From an uncultured Amaricoccus sp. (GTDB lineage: Bacteria > Pseudomonadota > Alphaproteobacteria > Rhodobacterales > Rhodobacteraceae): a DNA stretch of 5,466 nucleotides. Under the pieces are notes generated by a model. That model was not told where the DNA came from. It ran no database searches and saw only the letters and a list, made by a program, of their open reading frames with translations. How positions within the stretch are numbered: the first letter of the stretch is position 1; each line of letters begins with the position of its first letter. Both the position numbers and the translations under genes were made by a program. Below, piece after piece: positions 1 through 5,466 of the stretch. Location: assembly GCF_937858865.1 (NCBI RefSeq), contig NZ_CALLYO010000638.1, forward strand, positions 1-5,466. The letters are read 5' to 3'.

Positions 1-501
1 CACGTTTATCAGCTGGGGCAGCTCGTCCAGGCTCGACTTGCGCAGCATCCGCCCGACGAAGGTGACGCGGGGATCGTTGCGCAGCTTCTGCGTCTCGTTC
101 CACTCGCGCGCGGCTTCGGGGTTCTCGGCCAGATGGCGCTGCAGCACCCGCTCGGAGTCGCGGACCATCGAGCGGAACTTGTGACAGAGGAAGGGCGTTC
201 GCTGGAAGCCGACGCGCGGGTGCGCGAAGAGCACCGGCCGCCCCATCGTCAGCAGGATCAGCAGGGTGATCATCAGCACGATCGGCAGGAAGAGGATCAG
301 CGAGGCCGCGGCAACCACGAGATCGACGCCGCGCTTCAGCGGACCGCCGAGGGGCCGCCGCTGCGAGGCGACGCCGGCGCCGCCGCCGCCGGGCGCATCG
401 CCGCGTACCGCCGAGAGCAGGTCGTTGCGGCCGCGCGCCATGCCCTGCGAGGGCACCTCGGCCAGCAAGGGAGGCATCTCGGCCATGACCCGCTCTGACA
501 T
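1..501 (-). CDS. Polyprenyl-phosphate sugar-1-phosphate transferase, ExoY-type (3' end cut by window edge)
   Basis: This enzyme type transfers a sugar-1-phosphate from a nucleotide sugar to undecaprenyl phosphate at the cytoplasmic face of the inner membrane, the first step of EPS or capsule repeat-unit assembly. The 167 visible residues run from the N-terminus into the conserved catalytic core. They comprise a Gly/Ala/Pro-rich, poorly conserved head (about 1-50), then PLKRGVDLVVAAAS leading into one hydrophobic segment (about 54-86), then RPVLFAHPRVGF, the family motif KFRSM (about residues 108-112), and LRKSSLDELPQLINV at the edge. The DELPQLxNV block is diagnostic of the bacterial sugar transferase family (PF02397). 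A single N-terminal membrane segment indicates the short ExoY/WcaJ-C type rather than the long five-helix type. The sugar transferred cannot be told. The ATG at 501 is preferred because of its Shine-Dalgarno. An in-frame ATG at 576 would add 25 Pro/Arg/Gly-rich residues but has only GAGG abutting it. The gene lies 124 bp downstream of the co-polymerase gene, probably in the same operon. Confidence 0.93.
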   Translation of the reverse strand, partial: MSERVMAEMPPLLAEVPSQGMARGRNDLLSAVRGDAPGGGGAGVASQRRPLGGPLKRGVDLVVAAASLILFLPIVLMITLLILLTMGRPVLFAHPRVGFQRTPFLCHKFRSMVRDSERVLQRHLAENPEAAREWNETQKLRNDPRVTFVGRMLRKSSLDELPQLINV

Positions 502-502
502 T

Positions 503-515
503 TCCTCTCGCCTCC
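503..515 (-). promoter_or_regulatory. Ribosome binding site of the sugar transferase gene
   Basis: Read on the minus strand, GGAGG lies 9 nt before the ATG at 501, and a second purine run, AGAGGA, lies 1 nt before it. This decides for the 501 start over the in-frame ATG at 576, whose only SD-like bases touch the start codon. Confidence 0.6.
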
Positions 516-625
516 AAGCGCCCCGAGGCTCGTCGGGCGGGCGGAAACCACGCGGACCCCCCGGGGCTGCGTCCATCCTCGCGGGGAGAGAGGAGGGAAC
601 AAGGGTCGCAAAAGGTGTAGGCCGA

Positions 626-2602
626 TCATCGGATTGGATGGCCACCCACCCGGTTCGCCATCGATCTCCGGTGCTGGCCGCCGCCGGGCACCTTGGTCAG
701 CACCACGCCGAGCAGCGGGGTGCCGATGACATCCGCCATCCGCACAGCCTCGGCGACCACATCGATCGGCGTCGAGCCCCACTCGGCGAGCAGGATGAGG
801 AAGTCGAGCGTCGGCAGGGCCGGCAGCACGTCGATCGCCTGCTCGATCGGCGGAAGGTCGACGATCACCACCTCGTAGCCCGGCTGGAAGTCCCGCCACG
901 AGCCGGGCAGGGCCGAGGCGCGCGCCCATTCGCCCGGATTCTGGCCGAAGCGGGCCGGGATCAGGTCGAACCAGTGCTCGCCCTGCACCGGCCAGCCGGC
1001 GCCGGGATCGGGCCGGACCGGCCCGGCCAGGGCTTCGGCCTCCGACGGCAGGCCGAGCGACGTGCTGAGGGTCGAGCGCAACGGGTCACCGTCGACGACC
1101 AGGGTGCGGTAGCCCGCGCCGACGCAGGCGAGGCCGAGGTTGCTGGCGATCACGCTCTTGCCCTCGCCGCGCAGCGCCGACGTGATGCCGACGGCGATGC
1201 TGCCGTCGGCCTTCGCGTTGATCCGGATCGCCGTCTTGAGGCGGCCGACCGCATCCGCGAACGGCGAGCGCGGATTGATGCAGACATTGGTCAGGCCGCG
1301 CTGCTCGTTGGGCCAGAAGCGGATCCGCGGCACCTCCACCAGGCAGTCGGTGCCGACGTCGGAGCGAATCTGCCGGCCGGCACGGATCGAGCTGTCGAGG
1401 CTCTGCCGGGCGACGGCGATCCCGATGCCGAGAAGCATCCCCGCCAGCGCGCCGAAGACCAGCGTGATCTTCGTCCGCGGCGAGGCCTTGTGGAACGGCG
1501 GCGACGCCGGGGTGATCACACGGACCAACGAGTACGGATAGGACTTGTGCTGCATGGACGAGGTGAATGCCTCGAGCACGCTTCCGTAGAGCTTGCGGTA
1601 GGTGTCGGCGGTCGCCTCGAGCTCCTCGAGGGTCGGGGCCTCGAATTCGTCGCTGTCGGTCTCGCCGGTGATCGCCGCCCGGCCGCTCGGGGTCGCGTCG
1701 GGGATGCGGTAGTCGTGGCGCGCGCGGAACGCCTGCGCCGCCTGAGTGGCGGCGTTCAGCTTGCGCCGGAGCTCGTTCAGCCGCGCCTCGAGCCACTCGT
1801 TGCCCTGCTCCATCGCGGCGATCTTCGACAGGAGTTGCTCGCGGACATACGCATCGGCGGTGGCGTTGGCGATTCGCGCCGCCTTCTCGGGGTCGCGGGA
1901 ATTGAAGGAGATCTCGATCACGTAGGAGACGCTGACGCGGTTCACGCCGAGCTTGCTCTGGAAGATCGCGAGCGTCACCCGCCGCGCATTGGCCTGCGCG
2001 GCCGCATGGGGGTCACCCTCGGCGTCTGCGACAGCCGCCGTCGCCGCGTCGGCCGCAGCCGCCGGAGCCGGAGCCTCGCCTTCGGCCGCCGCCTTTTCGT
2101 CGGCGGTGCGCGCGTGCATGCTTGCGCGCCACTCCTCGACCGTCTCGACCTCGAAGAGGCCGGTGGCGAGCGCGAGATCGGCGGCCGTGTTGACCAACAT
2201 TCCCAGCCGGGAGGGCTTCTTGTCCTGGAACTCCGGATCGTCGATCAGGCCGAGCTCGTCGATCACCATCGTAGCGATCATCTCCGATCGCAGCACGGTC
2301 ATCTGGCTCTCCACCTCGGCGGTGTCGAGCGAGGTCTCGACCTCGCTGCCCTTCGTGTCGAGCAGCGCCGGTGCCTTCAGATCGATCAGGATCTGGGTGT
2401 AGGCGGTGAAGGTCGGCTGTTGCGACGCGACGTGCAGCCCGGCGAAGACGATGCCGAGGCCCGTGCAGGCGGCAATCGCCAGGAGGTGGCGGCGCGCGAA
2501 GGCCATCAGCTCGGCGCGGCTGATGCCGCCATCGTCGGCCACGGCCGGCGCGCGCGCCGGCCGCAGGTCCGGCCTCACGACGTTGGGGTTACGCTCCAGC
2601 AT
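626..2602 (-). CDS. Wzz/Wzc (ExoP-like) polysaccharide co-polymerase with C-terminal P-loop domain
   Basis: This inner-membrane protein of 658 residues is of the type that controls chain length and export of Wzy-dependent polysaccharides. In order it shows a cytoplasmic head (1-38), TM1 (about 39-59), and a periplasmic Wzz domain with the FTAYTQILID strand near 65-73. An Ala/acid-rich insert follows (about 166-205), then helical, probably coiled-coil stretches (about 262-295 and 325-350). Next come a Pro-containing ITPASPPFHKASPRTK segment and TM2 (about 379-398). The cytoplasmic P-loop domain has Walker A SALRGEGKS (475-483), Walker A' TLVVDGDP (500-507) and Walker B VVIVDLPP (578-585). This resembles bacterial tyrosine kinases and MinD/ParA-type ATPases. 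Oddities: the usual DxDxR is D-G-D-P-L-R, the E-x2-R-x2-R oligomerisation motif is reduced to DAVGRLK, and the C-terminus (NRVGGHPIR) has no tyrosine cluster. Autokinase activity is therefore doubtful, while ATP binding is likely. The ATG at 2602 has AGAGG 7 nt upstream. The stop is TGA at 626-628. Confidence 0.93.
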   Translation of the reverse strand: MLERNPNVVRPDLRPARAPAVADDGGISRAELMAFARRHLLAIAACTGLGIVFAGLHVASQQPTFTAYTQILIDLKAPALLDTKGSEVETSLDTAEVESQMTVLRSEMIATMVIDELGLIDDPEFQDKKPSRLGMLVNTAADLALATGLFEVETVEEWRASMHARTADEKAAAEGEAPAPAAAADAATAAVADAEGDPHAAAQANARRVTLAIFQSKLGVNRVSVSYVIEISFNSRDPEKAARIANATADAYVREQLLSKIAAMEQGNEWLEARLNELRRKLNAATQAAQAFRARHDYRIPDATPSGRAAITGETDSDEFEAPTLEELEATADTYRKLYGSVLEAFTSSMQHKSYPYSLVRVITPASPPFHKASPRTKITLVFGALAGMLLGIGIAVARQSLDSSIRAGRQIRSDVGTDCLVEVPRIRFWPNEQRGLTNVCINPRSPFADAVGRLKTAIRINAKADGSIAVGITSALRGEGKSVIASNLGLACVGAGYRTLVVDGDPLRSTLSTSLGLPSEAEALAGPVRPDPGAGWPVQGEHWFDLIPARFGQNPGEWARASALPGSWRDFQPGYEVVIVDLPPIEQAIDVLPALPTLDFLILLAEWGSTPIDVVAEAVRMADVIGTPLLGVVLTKVPGGGQHRRSMANRVGGHPIR

Positions 2603-2609
2603 GGCTCAG

Positions 2610-2614
2610 CCTCT
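2610..2614 (-). promoter_or_regulatory. Ribosome binding site of the co-polymerase gene
   Basis: Read on the minus strand, AGAGG precedes the ATG at 2602 by 7 nt. This supports the full 658-residue start over the internal Met at residue 33, which would leave almost no cytoplasmic head before TM1. Confidence 0.55.
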
Positions 2615-2784
2615 GACACACCGCCGACGGCGGATGCACCCGGCGACCGGCAGTCCGATCGCCAAGGGACCAGCGGAGCGACGAGGCGTCGTCCGGGGCG
2701 TATCTGGTTGCGACCTTGGCGCCCCTTCGCGATACCTCCGACCTCCGACGAGAGCCGCCGGACCCGGGCTTTGCCGCGAACGCG

Positions 2785-2844
2785 TCAAACCTGCCCGGCC
2801 TTCGGACGGCTGACGCTGCCTTCAGCCAGTACATGCGACATCAT
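2785..2844 (-). CDS. Possible 19-residue small ORF or leader peptide upstream of the co-polymerase gene
   Basis: Reading minus, tandem ATG codons at 2844 and 2841 open a frame encoding MMSHVLAEGSVSRPKAGQV and ending at TGA 2785-2787. A GAGG lies 8 nt before the first ATG, a plausible ribosome binding site, and the start sits directly downstream of the AT-richer patch expected to carry a promoter. No function is recognised. The product has no membrane segment and no run of one amino acid typical of attenuation leaders. It could equally be a chance frame in a 5' untranslated leader of about 240 nt. The SD-ATGATG arrangement is what I see; translation is inference. Confidence 0.2.
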   Translation of the reverse strand: MMSHVLAEGSVSRPKAGQV

Positions 2845-2952
2845 AGGGAATCCCTCGTTACTCTTTAACCGCCCGACCAACCGCGTGACGGTACGAGCAT
2901 AGTCGGGAGGCGTGCAGTCACCACTACGTCTTTCAGGCAATGCTGCACCTGT

Positions 2953-2970
2953 GACGCGACCAGACGCGAC
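2953..2970. repeat. Tandem direct repeat GACGCGAC with 10-bp period
   Basis: The octamer GACGCGAC occurs at 2953-2960 and again at 2963-2970, separated by CA. A 10-bp period places both copies on the same face of the helix, as in some regulator binding sites. It lies in the gap just after the end of the glycosyltransferase gene and about 110 bp upstream, on the minus strand, of the small ORF. Chance occurrence in GC-rich DNA is possible, and no regulator is recognised. Confidence 0.3.
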
Positions 2971-3023
2971 AAACAGAACGGGCGATGGCGGCGCTTTGTA
3001 GGGGACTGGTTCGCAGCACCCCG

Positions 3024-4001
3024 TCACACTCTCCGCCCCCCGACCGCCTGACCCCGTCTCGCGAGACCTGGTTCATGCGCGGCTCGGTCCCTCGAATCAT
3101 CGAGGCGCGCGCGGATGTCCGGCCCCTCCTCGATCACGAGACCGAGCAGCCGCAGGAACCTGAGCTGCCAGTCCCCGACGAAGTAGAGACGGCGAAAGAG
3201 CTGCTCCTCCCGGTCCCGCATATGGTGCTTCCTGAACAGCGCCATTTGCCACTCGCGCTTCCGTCCCATTTCCTTGGTGTCATCGCACGCGAGCCGCCGC
3301 TGCCATTTCTCGCACCACTGCTCCAGGCTGATCGCGTCGTAGTGCGCCAGCAGCAGCCGTTCGCCGGCCGGCAGCGTCGACGCGTTGACCTCCGTCATCG
3401 GCACATCGTGCCGCCGCGAGTCGTGCAGCCCGACGCTCACGCCGTCGAGGCCGGCGCGAACCGCATGCTTGCCGCGCGAGTGGCCGAGCAGGCCGCGGAT
3501 GAAGAGGTGCCCGACTCCCGGATACAGGAGATGCGGCAGAACGACGGACATGGCGCGCGAGCACGGACGCCGAAAGTACGCCGCTCCATACTCCACTCGC
3601 CCCGTCGCCGCCTGGCTGTAGACCGCTTCCGCCGATTCGAAGCGGATGCTGTCCACCTCCCGGCCCGCCCGCGTGAGGACCTCCGCCATCGACGGCTTCC
3701 CGAAGACAAACTCGTCTATGTCGACAAAGACCACCCAGTCCGAGGAGGCCGTGGCATACGCATGGTGGTAGACCGCCCGCTGCCGGTCCTCCACGACGGC
3801 AGGCCGCTGCCCCGCCACCCCGCGCCAGAAGGCGCGGTCGCACCCGATGACCACCGCCGGGTCGCAGCCCCGCACGAGATCGACCGCACCGTCGTAGAAG
3901 ACCCGCACCCGGTCAGCCCCGAGCCGCTCGTAGTAGTCCTGAAAGATCTCGACATGATGGCGCGGACCAGTCGCCATCGCCACAATCTCGAAACCATCCA
4001 T
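3024..4001 (-). CDS. Glycosyltransferase, GT2-like with DxD motif (PF13704/GT92-like)
   Basis: This probably transfers a sugar from a nucleotide sugar to a lipid-linked EPS repeat unit in the cytoplasm. With the start at 4001 the protein has 325 residues. The N-terminus, MDGFEIVAMATGPRHHVEIF followed by YYERLGADRVRVFYDG, is the typical first strand, helix and second strand of this small GT-A family. The core WVVFVDIDEFVFG (residues 89-101) contains the metal-binding D94-I-D96-E97. Later GKHAVRAGLDGVSVGLHD (178-194) and LLLAHYDAISLEQWCEKW (216-233) match the conserved Gly-Lys and His-Tyr-x-x-x-Ser regions of the family. No membrane segment is seen. The frame stays open upstream to a GTG at 4097, adding 32 residues, but that GTG touches its GGAGG and the added residues precede the fold, so I prefer 4001 although its SD is weak. 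The Arg-rich tail (about 293-325) is not recognised. The gene is on the same strand as the co-polymerase gene and 421 bp upstream of it. Confidence 0.85.
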   Translation of the reverse strand: MDGFEIVAMATGPRHHVEIFQDYYERLGADRVRVFYDGAVDLVRGCDPAVVIGCDRAFWRGVAGQRPAVVEDRQRAVYHHAYATASSDWVVFVDIDEFVFGKPSMAEVLTRAGREVDSIRFESAEAVYSQAATGRVEYGAAYFRRPCSRAMSVVLPHLLYPGVGHLFIRGLLGHSRGKHAVRAGLDGVSVGLHDSRRHDVPMTEVNASTLPAGERLLLAHYDAISLEQWCEKWQRRLACDDTKEMGRKREWQMALFRKHHMRDREEQLFRRLYFVGDWQLRFLRLLGLVIEEGPDIRARLDDSRDRAAHEPGLARRGQAVGGRRV

Positions 4002-4642
4002 GAGCAACCCGCAAGTGAGACCACCGGACGCAGCGATGTAGCAGGAGGATGCACTCGTCTGTCGATCTGACCAATTGATCAACCCGCACCCCCGCACCCT
4101 CCAAAAGCAGGATGGATGTCTGCGCCATCACCTTGGCTGACCCTGCATCCCCCCTCGCTTCACATCCACGTTCCGCGGCGCATGCAGCCACCGATGGGCA
4201 GGTCAGCAAGCTCTGGCCATCCGTGTCGCCATCGTCGGCAGGGACGAGCGCGCAGGGGCGCAGGGCCGGTCGTGGCACCGCGGGGCGGGGCGTCGCGGCG
4301 CCGCGAGGGCGCCAGGGCGAACTCCCAATTCGGCTCCGGCCTACCAATAGTGTATGTGTAGTGCGCCAGCCTGATTTTCGTATATTGCCCCGGGTGTTCC
4401 CAGCGCTGGAAGGGCAGGGCCGAGGCAATGAGCTACCCCGCGACCGATGGTTATGGGAGGTGTCCGCGCTCGCCCGAACCGAGCCGAAGCGTGGGAGAAG
4501 CCGGATTCTCGCGCTGCTCGCGGCTGGCGCGCCTGATCCGCCACTCCGGCAGGGGCCTGGGGTCGCGGCGCGGCCGGTGCGGCAGCAACCTGGGCAGCGG
4601 CCGGTGATCCTCAGTACGCTGACGCTCCTTGCTGCGGTCGAC
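4002..4642. other. 641-bp divergent intergenic region
   Basis: The region separates the minus-strand glycosyltransferase from the plus-strand oxidoreductase. No gene can be supported. The frames are rich in Arg, Ser, Gly and Pro with no domain. One 59-codon frame, ATG 4428 to TGA 4605-4607, overlaps an in-frame GTG of the oxidoreductase (GTGA at 4604-4607) but has no well-spaced SD and a composition typical of chance frames. Most of the region is very GC-rich, including the perfect 14-bp palindrome TCGCGGCGCCGCGA at 4293-4306, which is not unexpected at this GC content. An abrupt AT-rich patch at about 4345-4387 is the best candidate for divergent promoters. Confidence 0.5.
4357..4386 (+). 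promoter_or_regulatory. Candidate promoter for the oxidoreductase gene
   Basis: TATATT at 4381-4386 is a good -10-like hexamer inside the only AT-rich patch of the divergent region. Upstream, TGTAGT (4357-4362, 18-bp spacing) is at best a weak -35. If used, it would give an untranslated leader of about 250 nt before the ATG at 4643. Minus-strand promoter hexamers for the glycosyltransferase may lie in the same patch, but none is clear. Confidence 0.25.
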
Positions 4643-5466
4643 ATGTTCGACGTCTGCGTCATCGGCGCGGGCCCCGTGGGCCTCGCCCTCGGGCTGTCGC
4701 TGGCGCGGAACTTCCGTCGCGTGCTGCTGCTCGAGTCCGGTGGTGAAGAGCCTGATTTCTCGGCCTCGGAGCTTTTCGAGACCGAACTGGCCGATCCGCG
4801 CAGCCATGCGCGGCCGAGCGATTTCAGTCGGCGCGGACTCGGCGGCACCTCGCGCGTTTGGGGGGCGGGCTGCACGCCCTACGATCCGATCGACTTCCGG
4901 TCGCGGCCCTACGTGCCGCTGTCCGGGGCGCCGGTGTCGATCGCCGATGTTGCGAGGTACCACGCGCAGGCCTGCGACTATTTCGGCTGCGGTGGACCTG
5001 AATTCGACCTGGGCGAAGATCCGCCCGGAAGCCGGCTTCACCGCGGCGGCGTCATCAGATTTGCCGCCCAGCCGGACATGGGGAAGCGGCACCGAGCCGA
5101 GCTCGAGGCGTCGCCCTACCTGTGGACCTGTCTCGGAAGCACTGCCACCCGGCTGCACCTCGACGCCGGGAGCGGCGAGATCACCGCTGTCGAAGTGCGA
5201 TCCGGCGACCAAACGACTGTCGTTCGCGCGCCTGCGTTCGTACTGGCCTGCGGCGGCATCGAGGCGGCACGGCTCTTGCTGCGCGTCCAAACCGAGCATC
5301 CGGCCTTTCTCGGCGGCCCGGCCGGGCCGCTGGGGCGATACTACATGGGGCATGTTGCCGGACATCTTGCCCGGGTGCATTTCGACGAGCGCACGATGGG
5401 ACGGGACTTCTCCTTCCTTCGCTCCGAGGCCGGCACCTACTTTCGCCGCCGGATCACCTTCGCGCC
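4643..5466 (+). CDS. GMC-like FAD-dependent oxidoreductase (3' end cut by window edge)
   Basis: This is a flavoprotein dehydrogenase or oxidase of the glucose-methanol-choline type (BetA-like), acting on an alcohol or sugar hydroxyl; the substrate is unknown. The 274 visible residues begin with the Rossmann dinucleotide fold. MFDVCVIGAGPVGLALG carries GxGxxG at residues 8-13, and VLLLESGG carries the ribose-binding Glu31. RRGLGGTSRVWGAGC (63-77) is the second FAD-contact signature, followed by TPYDPIDFRSRPYVPLSGAPVS (78-99), typical of this subgroup, where W often replaces A in SGWP. Later AFVLACGGIEAARLLL (198-213) and GPLGRYYMGH (228-237) match the FAD-domain block before the substrate domain. 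The catalytic His-Asn/His pair would lie beyond the window. No signal peptide is seen. The start is uncertain: ATG 4643 lies two residues before the first strand, as usual, but has no SD. An in-frame GTG at 4604 would add 13 residues, also without SD. It is transcribed away from the EPS genes. Confidence 0.88.
   Translation, partial: MFDVCVIGAGPVGLALGLSLARNFRRVLLLESGGEEPDFSASELFETELADPRSHARPSDFSRRGLGGTSRVWGAGCTPYDPIDFRSRPYVPLSGAPVSIADVARYHAQACDYFGCGGPEFDLGEDPPGSRLHRGGVIRFAAQPDMGKRHRAELEASPYLWTCLGSTATRLHLDAGSGEITAVEVRSGDQTTVVRAPAFVLACGGIEAARLLLRVQTEHPAFLGGPAGPLGRYYMGHVAGHLARVHFDERTMGRDFSFLRSEAGTYFRRRITFA

Larger units (their letters stand above)
2603..3023. other. 421-bp gap between glycosyltransferase and co-polymerase genes
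   Basis: No convincing gene is seen. Open frames on both strands here are short and rich in Arg, Pro and Ser, with no recognisable domain. The stretch 2838-2915 is visibly less GC-rich than its surroundings and is the likeliest place for a promoter serving the co-polymerase and sugar transferase genes. On the minus strand, TATGCT within GACTATGCTCG (about 2895-2900) could serve as a -10, but no good -35 is seen. The patch also holds the 11-bp palindrome AGGGA-A-TCCCT (2845-2855), and a phased direct repeat lies further upstream at 2953-2970. No stem followed by a T run, as expected of an intrinsic terminator for the upstream glycosyltransferase gene, was found. Confidence 0.5.

Noticed and set aside
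522..537. Inverted repeat CCCGA-N6-TCGGG between the co-polymerase and sugar transferase genes
   Set aside because: The stem has only 5 bp and is not followed by a T run, so it does not support a terminator; the genes may well be co-transcribed.
266..2902. A plus-strand open frame of 878 codons opposite the co-polymerase gene
   Set aside because: It is a shadow frame. Its product is Arg/Gly/Asp/His-rich with no domain, while the opposite strand encodes a clear Wzz plus P-loop protein with a good ribosome binding site. Long antisense frames are expected at this GC content.
2985..4070. A plus-strand open frame of 361 codons opposite the glycosyltransferase
   Set aside because: The product is rich in Arg, Pro and His and unrecognisable. 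The minus-strand frame has the DxD core and other family motifs.
4293..4306. Perfect 14-bp palindrome TCGCGGCGCCGCGA
   Set aside because: At this GC content about one such palindrome is expected by chance in a window of this size. It has no T run and no loop, so it is not a terminator.
3913..4875. A minus-strand open frame of 320 codons spanning the divergent region
   Set aside because: It overlaps both real genes in the wrong frame and its composition (Arg/Ser/Pro) is that of a chance frame. GGAGG followed 8 nt later by a GTG occurs inside it near 4090, but no domain follows.
4451..5380. A minus-strand open frame of 309 codons opposite the oxidoreductase
   Set aside because: The plus strand carries two clear FAD-binding signatures and a continuous family match. 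The antisense product has no domain.
1..5466. tRNA, rRNA, CRISPR array, insertion sequence or attachment site
   Set aside because: No cloverleaf, spaced repeat array, transposase frame or terminal inverted repeats were recognised on either strand.

Overview
The window is GC-rich throughout, with long open shadow frames opposite the real genes and strong G/C preference at third codon positions. Together with the protein types, this suggests an alphaproteobacterium, perhaps a Methylobacterium-like or other Hyphomicrobiales/Rhodospirillales organism. The taxonomic assignment is inference; no rRNA or other marker gene is present.

The window is part of an exopolysaccharide (EPS) or capsule biosynthesis locus. 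Three genes lie on the minus strand and are read right to left. First is a DxD-type glycosyltransferase (3024-4001). Second is a two-domain Wzz/Wzc (ExoP-like) chain-length co-polymerase with a C-terminal P-loop domain (626-2602). Third is the N-terminal part of a short ExoY-type polyprenyl-phosphate sugar-1-phosphate transferase (1-501, cut by the left edge). A divergent fourth gene on the plus strand (4643 to the right edge, cut) encodes a GMC-like, choline-dehydrogenase-type FAD oxidoreductase.

The genes fit one pathway. The ExoY-type enzyme would load the first sugar phosphate onto the lipid carrier at the inner membrane. The cytoplasmic glycosyltransferase would extend the lipid-linked repeat unit. 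The co-polymerase would set chain length and couple polymerisation to export. The oxidoreductase may oxidise a sugar or other alcohol precursor, but its substrate cannot be read from sequence. Flippase, polymerase and outer-membrane export genes are not in the window.

Two long gaps hold no convincing gene. The first, 2603-3023, separates the glycosyltransferase from the co-polymerase and contains an AT-richer patch, a possible 19-codon ORF, a short palindrome and a 10-bp-phased direct repeat. The second, 4002-4642, is the divergent intergenic region and contains an AT-rich patch that probably carries promoters. The most notable points are the degenerate tyrosine-kinase signatures and missing tyrosine tail of the co-polymerase, its Ala/acid-rich insert, and the oxidoreductase beside the EPS genes. 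I see no strong evidence for a wholly new system.
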